The notes: generated by a model from the sequence alone, not told the origin. A stretch of DNA of 20,973 nucleotides from JAFKKF01 sp035651055 (GCA_035651055.1 DASRGK010000097.1:1-20973); one strand, 5' to 3'. Positions 1 through 5,972 are shown, counted from the first letter of the stretch. Numbers and translations: made by a program.

Positions 1-705
1 GTTCAGCACGAGGCTCGTCTTTCCCATCGACGGCCGCGCGGCGACGATGATGAGATCGGAGGGCTGCAGCCCGCCCATCAGGCGGTCGAGGTCTTCGAGG
101 CCGGTGGCGAGGCCGGAAAGGTGCCCGTCGCGCTTATAGGCAGCGCTCGCCATGTCGATGGCGGAGAGGAGCGCGGTCTCGAAGGAATGGAACCCGCCGT
201 CGTACTGGCCGCGCTCGGCAAGCTCGAACAGGCGACGCTCCGCCTCCTCGATCTGCGCCGCCGGCGTATCGGCAACGTCGGCGTCGTAGGCGACGTTGAC
301 CATGTCCTCGCCGATGCCGATGAGCGCCCGGCGGATGGCGAGGTCGTAGATGGTGCGGCCGTAATCCTCGGCGTTGATGATGGTGGTCGCTTCCGCGGCG
401 AGCCGGGCGAGGTACTGCGCGAGGTTGATATTGTCGCCGATGACGAGGTCGGCGGGCAGGAATGTCTTGATGGTGACCGGGTTGGCGATCTTGTTGGCGC
501 GGATCAGTTCGCCGGCGACCTGGAAGATGCCGCGGTGTACCGGCTCGAAGAAGTGATTCGGCTCGAGGAAATCCGAAACGCGGAAGAAGGCCTCGTTGTT
601 GACGAGGATCGCTCCGAGAAGCGCCTGCTCGGCCTCGATATTCTGGGGCGCGACGCGGAAGGTCTTTCCTTCGTCGCCTGCCAGTGCGAGCGCAGCAAAC
701 GCCAT
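1..705 (-). CDS. dnaB: Replicative DNA helicase DnaB, N-terminal 235 residues (cut by window edge)
   Basis: Replicative helicase that unwinds DNA at the fork as a hexamer and recruits primase. Only the N-terminal part is in the window. The visible protein starts MAFAALALAGDEGKTFR and soon reaches the family signature NIEAEQALLGAILVNNEAF, then the helical N-terminal domain (about residues 18-125), a linker, and the start of the RecA-like motor. The last residues read ARPSMGKTSL, the Walker A loop, with the ATP-binding lysine at about residue 229. The frame is open to base 1, so the gene is truncated by the window and not broken. The ATG at 705-703 is preceded by GGAG about 11 nt upstream. The 196 nt up to the cfa gene hold a palindrome (GCCGGC arms at 723-728 and 735-740) just upstream of the ribosome binding site, and no convincing promoter. 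It follows rpsF-rpsR-rplI-cfa on the same strand. Confidence 0.95.
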   Translation of the reverse strand, partial: MAFAALALAGDEGKTFRVAPQNIEAEQALLGAILVNNEAFFRVSDFLEPNHFFEPVHRGIFQVAGELIRANKIANPVTIKTFLPADLVIGDNINLAQYLARLAAEATTIINAEDYGRTIYDLAIRRALIGIGEDMVNVAYDADVADTPAAQIEEAERRLFELAERGQYDGGFHSFETALLSAIDMASAAYKRDGHLSGLATGLEDLDRLMGGLQPSDLIIVAARPSMGKTSLVLN

Positions 706-901
706 TGCCAGTCAGTCTCCCTGCCGGCGACTCGGCCGGCGTCCCCATCCGCGAGGCGTGTTATGCCACCTCGGGGGCGGCCGAAAAGGGGCGTGCGGAG
801 TAGTCACAGCAGTTCACAGGGGGCGAAGAGAATCCGTTTGGCGTTCAGTCGGGGAGCGCGAATGGACCGGGCAGGGTGATTCGGCGACCCGCCCGCCGGC
901 G

Positions 902-2164
902 CTATTCGCCGGCGATCCTCAGCGACCCGCGCCGTTCGAACTCCTCGTCGATCTTCCGCAGCCGCTCCTCCTCCTCCCACATATAGTTGCGCGTGATCGG
1001 AAGAGCCTGCAGGTTGCGGGCGATCTGGATCTGGAAGTTCATCATCCCCTGGTAGCGGAACGCGGTCTCGGAGGTCGCGAGATAGAATTCCCACATCCGG
1101 CAGAAGCGCTCGTCGTAGAGCGCCTTCACGTCGTCGCGATGGGCGATGAAGCGTTCGCGCCACGCCTTGAGCGTTTCGGCATAGTGGAGGCGGAGAATCT
1201 CGATGTCGGTGGTGAGCAGGCCGCTCTTCTCAATGACCGGGACGACCTCGGAGAGGGCGGGGATATAGCCGCCGGGGAAGATGTACCGGTTGATCCACGG
1301 ATTGGTGACGCCGGGCCCGTCGGAGCGCACGATCGAATGGAGCACCATCACGCCGTCAGGCGTGAGGAGTTCGCGGCAGTCGCGGAAGAATTCGCGGTAG
1401 TAGCCGACGCCGACATGCTCGAACATGCCGACCGAGACGATGCGGTCGAACGGCCCCTTGATCTCGCGATAGTCCTGGAGAAGAAAACGGGCCCGCCCGG
1501 CGAGGCCGCGCTCCGCCGCGCGGCGGTTGGAGACGGCGTGCTGTTCCTCCGACAGGGTGACGCCGGTGACGTCGACCCCGGTCCGCTCCGCCAGGTAGAG
1601 CCCGAGCCCGCCCCAGCCGGAGCCGATATCGAGGACGCGCATGCCGGGCTTAAGCCGCAGCTTCGCGGCCAGATGCCGTTTCTTGGCCAGCTGTGCGGCT
1701 TCGAGATCCGGGTCGTCGTTCTCGAAATAGGCGCAGGAATATTGCAGGTCGTCGTCGAGGAAGAGCGCGTAGAGCTGGCCGTTGAGGTCGTAGTGGTGAT
1801 GGATGTTGCGGCGGGCGCGCAGCGGCGTGTTGAGCTGGTGCAGCCGGCGGACCAGGTAGCGGAACGCGTTGCCGAGGTTGATCCACTTGCCCGGCGCAAG
1901 GCCCTGGATGTTGGCCAGCATCAGGGCGACGAAGTCGTAGATCGAGCCGGATTCGACGGTGAAACCGCCGTCCATGAACTGCTCGCCGAGCTTCAGCTGC
2001 GTGTTGAGGATGATCGACCACTCGACCGCGGGGGTCGCGAACCGGACACGGACCGGCTTGCCGGTGCCGTCCCCGAACCGGTGGAGCCGCCCCTTCCCAT
2101 CGACCGCTTCCAGCGTGCCTTTGCGCACGCAGTACGCAAGGAATTTCTTCAGAACGATATTCAT
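902..2164 (-). CDS. Cyclopropane-fatty-acyl-phospholipid synthase (class I SAM methyltransferase), copy 1
   Basis: Transfers a methylene group from S-adenosylmethionine to the double bond of unsaturated acyl chains in membrane phospholipids. The 420-residue protein has an N-terminal lipid-binding region (about 1-125) and a Rossmann methyltransferase domain with the SAM loop VLDIGSGWGG (177-186). Residues matching the bicarbonate and active site of E. coli Cfa are present: C144 (QYSCAYF), E249 (GMFEHVG), H276 (VLHSIV) and Y328 (LHYAETL). An in-frame GTG at 2206 would add 14 residues. I chose the ATG at 2164 because from there it aligns without a gap to the neighbouring paralogue. Neither start has a clear Shine-Dalgarno sequence. 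Unlike its neighbour it carries a charged 23-residue C-terminal extension (398-420). By hand count it is about 63% identical to the copy at 2311-3504, so this is a tandem duplication. The exact in vivo product (cyclopropane or another methylated fatty acid) cannot be told from sequence. Confidence 0.92.
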   Translation of the reverse strand: MNIVLKKFLAYCVRKGTLEAVDGKGRLHRFGDGTGKPVRVRFATPAVEWSIILNTQLKLGEQFMDGGFTVESGSIYDFVALMLANIQGLAPGKWINLGNAFRYLVRRLHQLNTPLRARRNIHHHYDLNGQLYALFLDDDLQYSCAYFENDDPDLEAAQLAKKRHLAAKLRLKPGMRVLDIGSGWGGLGLYLAERTGVDVTGVTLSEEQHAVSNRRAAERGLAGRARFLLQDYREIKGPFDRIVSVGMFEHVGVGYYREFFRDCRELLTPDGVMVLHSIVRSDGPGVTNPWINRYIFPGGYIPALSEVVPVIEKSGLLTTDIEILRLHYAETLKAWRERFIAHRDDVKALYDERFCRMWEFYLATSETAFRYQGMMNFQIQIARNLQALPITRNYMWEEEERLRKIDEEFERRGSLRIAGE

Positions 2165-2238
2165 CAGGCAATTCAACGCCAGAAAACGGCGCACCCCGGA
2201 CGACACGAGCGGCTGGCGCTCGCTTGCATCAAAGCGGA

Positions 2239-2267
2239 ATAGTAACCTCGTCGAACCGCCGGCTCAA
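2239..2267 (-). promoter_or_regulatory. Candidate sigma-70-type promoter for cfa copy 1
   Basis: On the minus strand a TTGAGC -35 box (2262-2267) is separated by 17 nt from a TACTAT -10 box (2239-2244). Each box matches the consensus at four of six positions. It lies in the 146-nt gap between the two cfa genes. Transcription would start near 2232, upstream of both possible starts of copy 1. It would let copy 1 and perhaps dnaB be expressed independently of the ribosomal protein operon. This rests on pattern matching only. Confidence 0.4.
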
Positions 2268-2310
2268 CAGGGGGAAGTTGTCCGCCGGCGCGTTTTCCGG
2301 GCGGAAAGCG

Positions 2311-3504
2311 CTACGAATAGAGATACTTGCGGGTTAGCGGGACCGTATCGAGCTTCTTGCCGAGTTGCAGCTGGAAGACGGCGAGGTCGTCGAAGCGGAA
2401 CGCCGCCTCGAAGCCGGCGAGGTAGAATTCCCACATCCGGCAGAAGCGCTCGTCGTAGAGGTTCCGCGCGGCCTCGCGATTGGCCATGAAGCGTTCCCGC
2501 CACGCCCTGAGCGTCTCGGCGTAGTGCAGGCGGAGGAACTCGATATCGCTGAGCACGAAGCCGGATTTCTCGATGACCGGAGCGACATCGGAGAGCGCCG
2601 GACTGGCGCCGCCCGGGAAGATGTACTTCTCCACCCAGGCATTGGTCTGCATCGGGCCGAACAGGCGGACGACCGAGTGGAGGACGAGAAGCCCGTCCGG
2701 GGTCAGCAGCTCGTAGCAGCGCTCGAAAAAGCGTCTGTGCGAGGGCCGGCCGACGTGCTCGAACATGCCGACCGAGACGATCCGGTCATAAGTCCCGGCT
2801 ACCTGGCGGTAGTCCTCGAGCAGAAACCGCACCTTGCCGGAGAGCCCGCGCTCGGCGGCGCGCTCCGTCGCGACGGCATGCTGCTCGGTCGAGAGCGTGA
2901 CGCCCGTCACCTCGACGCCGAACGTCTCGGCGAGATAGAGCGCAAGACCGCCATAGCCGCAGCCGATGTCGAGCACCCGCATCCCCGGCTTGAGGAGGAG
3001 CTTGCCGCCGAGGTGCCGCCGCTTGGCGGCCTGGGCCGCGTCGAGGCTCATCCCCGGCGTCTCGAAATAGGCGCAGGAATATTGCAGGTCCTCGTCGAGG
3101 AAGAGCGAGTAGAGCCGGCGGTCGAGGTCGTAGTGCTGCGCGACGTTGCGGCGGGCGCGCGTCAGCGTGTTCAGCGTCCGCAGATGCCGGGTGAGATGGC
3201 GGAAGCGCGAGATGGCGCGGGCGACCGGGCTCGGCCGCGCGTTGGTGTCGTTCGAGATGATGAGCGCAAGAAAGTCGTAGATCGAGCCGGACTCGACGGT
3301 GAAGCCGCCGTCCATGAACGCCTCGCCGAGCTTCAGCTGGGCGTGGAGGAGGATCGCCCGCTCGACCGCCTTCGATGCGAAGCGGACGCGGACCTGAGCC
3401 GGTCCGCCGTCGCCGAAGCGATGAACCTTGCCTTCGGGGTCAACGACCTCGAGCGCGCCGGTTTTCACCGTGCGCTCGAGGAAGGCCTTGAGCAGTCGGT
3501 TCAT
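2311..3504 (-). CDS. Cyclopropane-fatty-acyl-phospholipid synthase (class I SAM methyltransferase), copy 2
   Basis: Same family and reaction as the neighbouring copy. This 397-residue protein begins MNRLLKAFLERTVKTG and aligns over its full length, without gaps, to residues 1-397 of the copy at 902-2164. The SAM loop is VLDIGCGYGG (177-186). The active-site set is intact: C144 (QYSCAYF), E249 (MFEHVG), H276 (LHSVV) and Y328 (LHYAETL). It ends in TRKYLYS and lacks the charged tail of copy 1. Divergence is concentrated at residues 81-100 and near the C-terminus, regions that could affect substrate or membrane contacts. It starts only 49 nt after the rplI stop, so it is probably co-transcribed with rpsF-rpsR-rplI. 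A GGAG lies about 12 nt upstream of the ATG. All key residues are kept, so it is not an obvious pseudogene. Confidence 0.92.
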   Translation of the reverse strand: MNRLLKAFLERTVKTGALEVVDPEGKVHRFGDGGPAQVRVRFASKAVERAILLHAQLKLGEAFMDGGFTVESGSIYDFLALIISNDTNARPSPVARAISRFRHLTRHLRTLNTLTRARRNVAQHYDLDRRLYSLFLDEDLQYSCAYFETPGMSLDAAQAAKRRHLGGKLLLKPGMRVLDIGCGYGGLALYLAETFGVEVTGVTLSTEQHAVATERAAERGLSGKVRFLLEDYRQVAGTYDRIVSVGMFEHVGRPSHRRFFERCYELLTPDGLLVLHSVVRLFGPMQTNAWVEKYIFPGGASPALSDVAPVIEKSGFVLSDIEFLRLHYAETLRAWRERFMANREAARNLYDERFCRMWEFYLAGFEAAFRFDDLAVFQLQLGKKLDTVPLTRKYLYS

Positions 3505-3553
3505 CGCGAGCGTGCTCCACAGCCCGACAGTGTCGCGCTGCGGACACCGCGGA

Positions 3554-4120
3554 CTACTCGGTAGCCGTTTCCGATGCTGCGGCAGTTTCGCCTTCGGTGG
3601 AAGGCGTTTCTTGCGGGGCCGCCTCGGTGGCGGGGACGGTGAGGTCCTCGCCCTTGGCCTGGCGCTCGGCCTCGTCCTCGCTGCGGGCGATGTTGATCGT
3701 CACCTTCGCCTCGACCTCGGGGTGAAGGACGATGCTGACCGTGTGCAGCCCGATCGTCTTCAGCGGCTGGTTGAGCGCCACCTGGTTGCGGGCGACGCTG
3801 AATCCGCCGGCCGAGATCGTCTCGGCGATGTCGCGCGTCGAAACCGAGCCGTAGAGCTGGCCGGTCTCGCCGGCCTGGCGGACGACGACGAAGGACTTGC
3901 CGTCGAGCTTGCCGGAGACCTGCTCGGCCTCCTGCTTGCGCTCGAGGTTGCGGGCCTCGAGCTGCGCGCGCTGCGCGTCGAACTGCTTGCGGCTCGCCTC
4001 CGTGGCGCGCAGCGCCTTGCCCTGCGGCAGAAGGAAATTCCGCGCGAAGCCGTCGCGCACGCGCACCACGTCGCCCATCTGGCCGAGGCGGGCGATGCGT
4101 TCGAGAAGGATCACATTCAT
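3554..4120 (-). CDS. rplI: 50S ribosomal protein L9
   Basis: Large-subunit ribosomal protein bL9, which binds 23S rRNA near the L1 stalk and helps maintain reading frame. The N-terminus MNVILLERIARLGQMGDVV and the following GFARNFLLPQGKA are the family signature. The N-terminal globular domain (about 1-50) is followed by the long connecting helix (about 50-80, rich in K, E and Q) and the C-terminal RNA-binding domain (to about 148). At 188 residues it is roughly 40 longer than E. coli L9. The extra part is a low-complexity tail of E, A, T and P (about 150-188). The start is supported by a near-perfect Shine-Dalgarno sequence, AAGGAGG, which overlaps the rpsR stop codon and lies about 8 nt before the ATG. 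The gap to rpsR is 13 nt, consistent with one operon. Confidence 0.97.
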   Translation of the reverse strand: MNVILLERIARLGQMGDVVRVRDGFARNFLLPQGKALRATEASRKQFDAQRAQLEARNLERKQEAEQVSGKLDGKSFVVVRQAGETGQLYGSVSTRDIAETISAGGFSVARNQVALNQPLKTIGLHTVSIVLHPEVEAKVTINIARSEDEAERQAKGEDLTVPATEAAPQETPSTEGETAAASETATE

Positions 4121-4133
4121 GGACGCGCCCTCC

Positions 4134-4382
4134 TTACTTGATCACGTAGGGCAGGAGGCCGAGGAAGCGCGCGCGCTTGATCGCCTGGGCGAGAAGCCGC
4201 TGCTTGGAGGCCGAGACCGCCGTGATGCGCGACGGAACGATCTTGCCGCGCTCCGAAATGTAGCGCTGCAGGAGACGCACGTCCTTGTAGTCGATCTTGG
4301 GCGCATTGGCGCCGGAGAAGGGGCAGGTCTTCCGGCGGCGGAAGAACGGACGGCGGGTGGGAAGCTGGTTGATGTCGACCAT
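4134..4382 (-). CDS. rpsR: 30S ribosomal protein S18
   Basis: Small-subunit ribosomal protein bS18, which forms a heterodimer with S6 on the platform of the 30S subunit. The 82-residue protein has a basic N-terminus (RRPFFRRRKTCPFSG) and the conserved core KIDYKDVRLLQRYISERGKI. It ends with the typical QRLLAQAIKRARFLGLLPYV. Length is normal for the family. Its ATG shares base 4382 with the rpsF stop codon (TGATG), so translation is probably coupled to rpsF, matching the one-to-one need for the two partners. Confidence 0.97.
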   Translation of the reverse strand: MVDINQLPTRRPFFRRRKTCPFSGANAPKIDYKDVRLLQRYISERGKIVPSRITAVSASKQRLLAQAIKRARFLGLLPYVIK

Positions 4383-4873
4383 CAGGCCTGAACTCCTTCA
4401 TCGGCTGCCGGAGCTTCTTCGTCACGGCGCGGACGGTCGCCCAGATCGCGGCGCGGGGGGCGGTCGCCGAAGTCGCGGCGCGGGCCGCGGTCGCCGAAGC
4501 GTCCGCCACCGCCGCCGCGGAAGTCGTCGCGGCCGCCGCGGTCGTCACGGTCGCGCTTCTGCAGCATCATCGAGGGACCTTCCTCCAGCGCATCGACGCG
4601 CACCGTCAGGATACGCAGCACGTCCTCGTTGATACGCTGCTGGCGCTCCATTTCGGCGACGGCCGCCGGCGGCGCGTCGATGTTGAGGAGGGTGAAGTGC
4701 GCCTTGCGGTTCTTGCGAATCCGGAAAGTCAGGGACTTCAGGCCCCAGGGCTCGACCTTGGTGACCTTGCCGCCTCCGGCCTCGATCACGCCCTTGAACT
4801 GCTCGGTAAGTGCCTCGACCTGCTGGGTCGAGATGTCCTGGCGCGCCAGGAACACATGCTCGTAAAGAGGCAT
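4382..4873 (-). CDS. rpsF: 30S ribosomal protein S6 with an Arg/Asp/Gly-rich C-terminal tail
   Basis: Small-subunit ribosomal protein bS6, the partner of S18. The ferredoxin-like core occupies about residues 1-95, starting MPLYEHVFLARQDIS and containing the conserved GGKVTKVEPWGLKSL. At 163 residues it is longer than the roughly 95-135 usual in many bacteria. The excess is a tail from about 104 that is rich in R, D and G and contains a threefold repeat of about nine residues (FGDRGPRRD, FGDRPPRRD, LGDRPRRD). It then ends in an acidic segment. In E. coli the S6 C-terminus is modified by addition of glutamates, but nothing here shows that for this protein. It is the first gene of the rpsF-rpsR-rplI operon and has its own promoter and leader upstream. 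AGGAAAGG lies a few bases before the ATG. Confidence 0.96.
   Translation of the reverse strand: MPLYEHVFLARQDISTQQVEALTEQFKGVIEAGGGKVTKVEPWGLKSLTFRIRKNRKAHFTLLNIDAPPAAVAEMERQQRINEDVLRILTVRVDALEEGPSMMLQKRDRDDRGGRDDFRGGGGGRFGDRGPRRDFGDRPPRRDLGDRPRRDEEAPAADEGVQA
4421..4498. repeat. Tandem repeat encoding the RD-rich tail of S6
   Basis: Three consecutive units of about 27, 27 and 24 bp within rpsF, corresponding to residues 126-151. Each unit encodes [F/L]GDR(G/P)PRRD or a one-residue-shorter version. The units are similar but not identical at the DNA level. The repeat stays in frame, so copy-number changes would lengthen or shorten the tail without frameshift. Confidence 0.7.
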
Positions 4874-5041
4874 CCTAAGCCTTTCCTATGTTCTCCGGCG
4901 CCAAGCCTCGCCGAAGCCTCGGGAAAGGCAACGGTTCAACCTTCGTGAGCGGAGACACCAGGAAGCCGGACCGCGATCCCGGTCCTGCGGCAAACGCCGC
5001 CTTCCCTTCAGCCCCCGGCCGGGGTCCGATTGGACGGCGTG
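4874..5041 (-). promoter_or_regulatory. 5' leader of the rpsF-rpsR-rplI mRNA, possible S6:S18 autoregulatory region
   Basis: The predicted transcript start near 5035 leaves an untranslated leader of about 160 nt, long for an alphaproteobacterial gene. It contains several local inverted repeats: GGACCG with CGGTCC at about 4967-4984, GCGGC with GCCGC at about 4988-5001, and a GC-only palindrome near 5014-5025. Many bacteria regulate this operon by binding of the S6:S18 dimer to a leader hairpin. I could not match that motif by eye, so regulation here is an inference from length, structure and position. Confidence 0.35.
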
Positions 5042-5069
5042 GTTATAGGCATTCGCGCCGCGAATGCAA
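5042..5069 (-). promoter_or_regulatory. Predicted sigma-70 promoter of the rpsF operon
   Basis: On the minus strand the -35 box TTGCAT (5064-5069) is followed after 16 nt by the -10 box TATAAC (5042-5047). Both are good matches to the housekeeping consensus, and this is the best promoter seen in the window. It lies between the 30-aa ORF and rpsF and is the only strong candidate in that gap. Confidence 0.65.
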
Positions 5070-5072
5070 GTA

Positions 5073-5100
5073 TTCCCGGCGGCGAATTGGGCGCCGGGAA
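5073..5100. repeat. Perfect 9-bp inverted repeat between the 30-aa ORF and the rpsF promoter
   Basis: The arms TTCCCGGCG (5073-5081) and CGCCGGGAA (5092-5100) pair perfectly around a 10-nt loop. The hairpin starts just after the stop codon of the small ORF at 5102-5194 and ends just before the rpsF -35 box. It could protect the 3' end of, or partly terminate, the small transcript. A run of Ts is missing, so it is not a classical intrinsic terminator. A protein-binding operator for rpsF is the alternative. Confidence 0.45.
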
Positions 5101-5101
5101 G

Positions 5102-5194
5102 CTACTGGATGGTGAGGTAGGGGATTGCGATGAACGCCGAAGACGCAATCGTGAAGAAGCAGAAGAGAGCGACGCGAAGAGCGAGGCTGGACAT
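5102..5194 (-). CDS. Possible 30-residue hydrophobic membrane peptide
   Basis: An ATG-to-TAG frame of 31 codons. The peptide begins MSSLALRVALFCFFTIASSA and ends FIAIPYLTIQ. Residues 5-28 are almost entirely hydrophobic with one arginine at 7, as expected for a single transmembrane helix with a very short N-terminal flank. I do not recognise a family. Support for it being a real gene is indirect. A GGAAC/TGTT promoter-like site ends about 33 nt upstream, placing the transcript start some 25 nt before the ATG. A stable hairpin follows the stop, and the frame lies in a gap otherwise without a gene. Against it, there is no strong Shine-Dalgarno sequence (only a GTGGGTG-like stretch) and the frame is short. 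Confidence 0.45.
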   Translation of the reverse strand: MSSLALRVALFCFFTIASSAFIAIPYLTIQ

Positions 5195-5226
5195 CGGAGC
5201 ACCCACAGCAAAACCGCCGCGAAATA

Positions 5227-5251
5227 AACACGACAGAGATTAATGAGTTCC
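5227..5251 (-). promoter_or_regulatory. EcfG-like (general stress) promoter candidate upstream of the 30-aa ORF
   Basis: On the minus strand GGAAC (5247-5251) is followed after 16 nt by TGTT (5227-5230). This fits the alphaproteobacterial EcfG/RpoE2 pattern GGAAC-N16-CGTT with one mismatch, and the looser form GGAAC-N18-TT exactly. The site points at the small ORF at 5102-5194. Confidence 0.45.
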
Positions 5252-5360
5252 GAGCGAGGACCGCGGAAAGGTGAACAAATTTCGCTTCCCTGGAATTGGC
5301 CGGCCGGACGGCCGGTACGGTCTCATCGCGGAGCCGCAGGGAACGCCGGCCGGTTACCCC

Positions 5361-5405
5361 AAAAAAGACCGGACCGCCCGCGGCGGAGGGCGCAGCGGGC
5401 GGTCC
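5361..5405 (-). terminator. Intrinsic terminator after the SH3-domain gene
   Basis: On the minus strand a perfect 11-bp GC-rich stem (arms 5395-5405 and 5371-5381, GCGGGCGGTCC and its complement) with a 13-nt loop is followed, four bases later, by six Ts (5361-5366). It starts 28 nt after the stop codon of the gene at 5434-5820. It would separate that gene from the downstream small ORF. Confidence 0.75.
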
Positions 5406-5433
5406 CGATGCCCGGGCTCAGGCTGGCGCGAGA

Positions 5434-5820
5434 CTAGCCGTTGAACCCGAACCCGAAGGTGAAGCCGTTCCGGGGATGGTGGTGCCACGGACCCCAATCG
5501 GAGTCGTAGCCGGCCCAGCCGTCGTCCCAGTACGGGTGCTGCATGTAATAGCGCTTGGCGTAGCGCGGCCCGATACGGGCCACGTAGCTGGCGGACACCC
5601 AGCCGCGCATGCCGTTCCACGCCACCCGGCACCAGTTCGAGCATCCGAAGACCTCGATCCGCGCGCCGGCGGGGATGGCGCCATAGGACATATAGGCCGT
5701 GCCCGGACCCGAGCGGAGGTTGACGTAGCCGGTGGTCTGCGCCGGCGCCGCCTCGGCGACGAGGGGGACGGCAAGCGCGGCGGCGAAGGCGCCCGCCGCG
5801 AGGATTGAACGAAGCCTCAT
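5434..5820 (-). CDS. Small secreted SH3-domain (SH3_3 type) protein
   Basis: A 128-residue protein with a clear signal peptide (MRLRSILAAGAFAAALAVPL, likely cut after AEA at about residue 24). A bacterial SH3-like domain follows at about 28-82, with GYVNLRSGPGTAY at its start and GWVSASYV at its end. Such domains often bind peptidoglycan or metal, so a periplasmic or cell-wall role is likely, but the ligand is unknown. C60 and C64 (CSNWC) could form a disulfide. The tail (90-128) is rich in aromatic residues, histidine and glycine. I chose the ATG at 5820 because it begins the signal peptide and has GGAG about 9 nt upstream. The frame stays open to 5964, but that extension would destroy the signal. 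It is a single-gene unit with an exact EcfG-type promoter at 5861-5885 and a terminator at 5361-5405, so a stress-induced envelope protein is the likeliest reading. Confidence 0.88.
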   Translation of the reverse strand: MRLRSILAAGAFAAALAVPLVAEAAPAQTTGYVNLRSGPGTAYMSYGAIPAGARIEVFGCSNWCRVAWNGMRGWVSASYVARIGPRYAKRYYMQHPYWDDGWAGYDSDWGPWHHHPRNGFTFGFGFNG

Positions 5821-5860
5821 GACGTATCTCCACAGAGATCGGAGCCCTCCACGCCGGACT

Positions 5861-5885
5861 AACGTTGCGATCCCGACCGGGTTCC
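5861..5885 (-). promoter_or_regulatory. EcfG/RpoE2-type general stress promoter of the SH3-domain gene
   Basis: On the minus strand GGAAC (5881-5885), 16 nt, then CGTT (5861-5864) is an exact match to the promoter pattern of EcfG sigma factors in alphaproteobacteria. The -10 element ends 40 nt before the ATG at 5820. No good housekeeping promoter was seen for this gene. Confidence 0.65.
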
Positions 5886-5901
5886 GCACCGGCGCGGCGA
5901 C

Positions 5902-5930
5902 TTGACAGCTTGCCGCCGACAGGCTGAAAG
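5902..5930 (+). promoter_or_regulatory. Candidate housekeeping promoter of fabD-fabG
   Basis: A perfect -35 box TTGACA (5902-5907) is followed after 17 nt by TGAAAG (5925-5930), a weak -10 box. Transcription would start about 35 nt before the fabD ATG. It lies back to back with the divergent stress-type promoter of the SH3-domain gene. Confidence 0.45.
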
Positions 5931-5972
5931 GGCCGTTCCCGCCTGACCCGCACGGCAGAATCAAGAAACGGC

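Noticed and set aside
760..790. A possible dnaB promoter (CATAAC on the minus strand, 760-765)
   Set aside because: The -35 region (a T-run next to CG) matches too poorly, and the gene may be read from the upstream cfa promoter.
596..2242. A 548-codon open frame on the plus strand across dnaB and the first cfa gene
   Set aside because: It runs antisense to two recognised genes and across their intergenic gap, has no family signature, and its composition is that of antisense GC-rich DNA.
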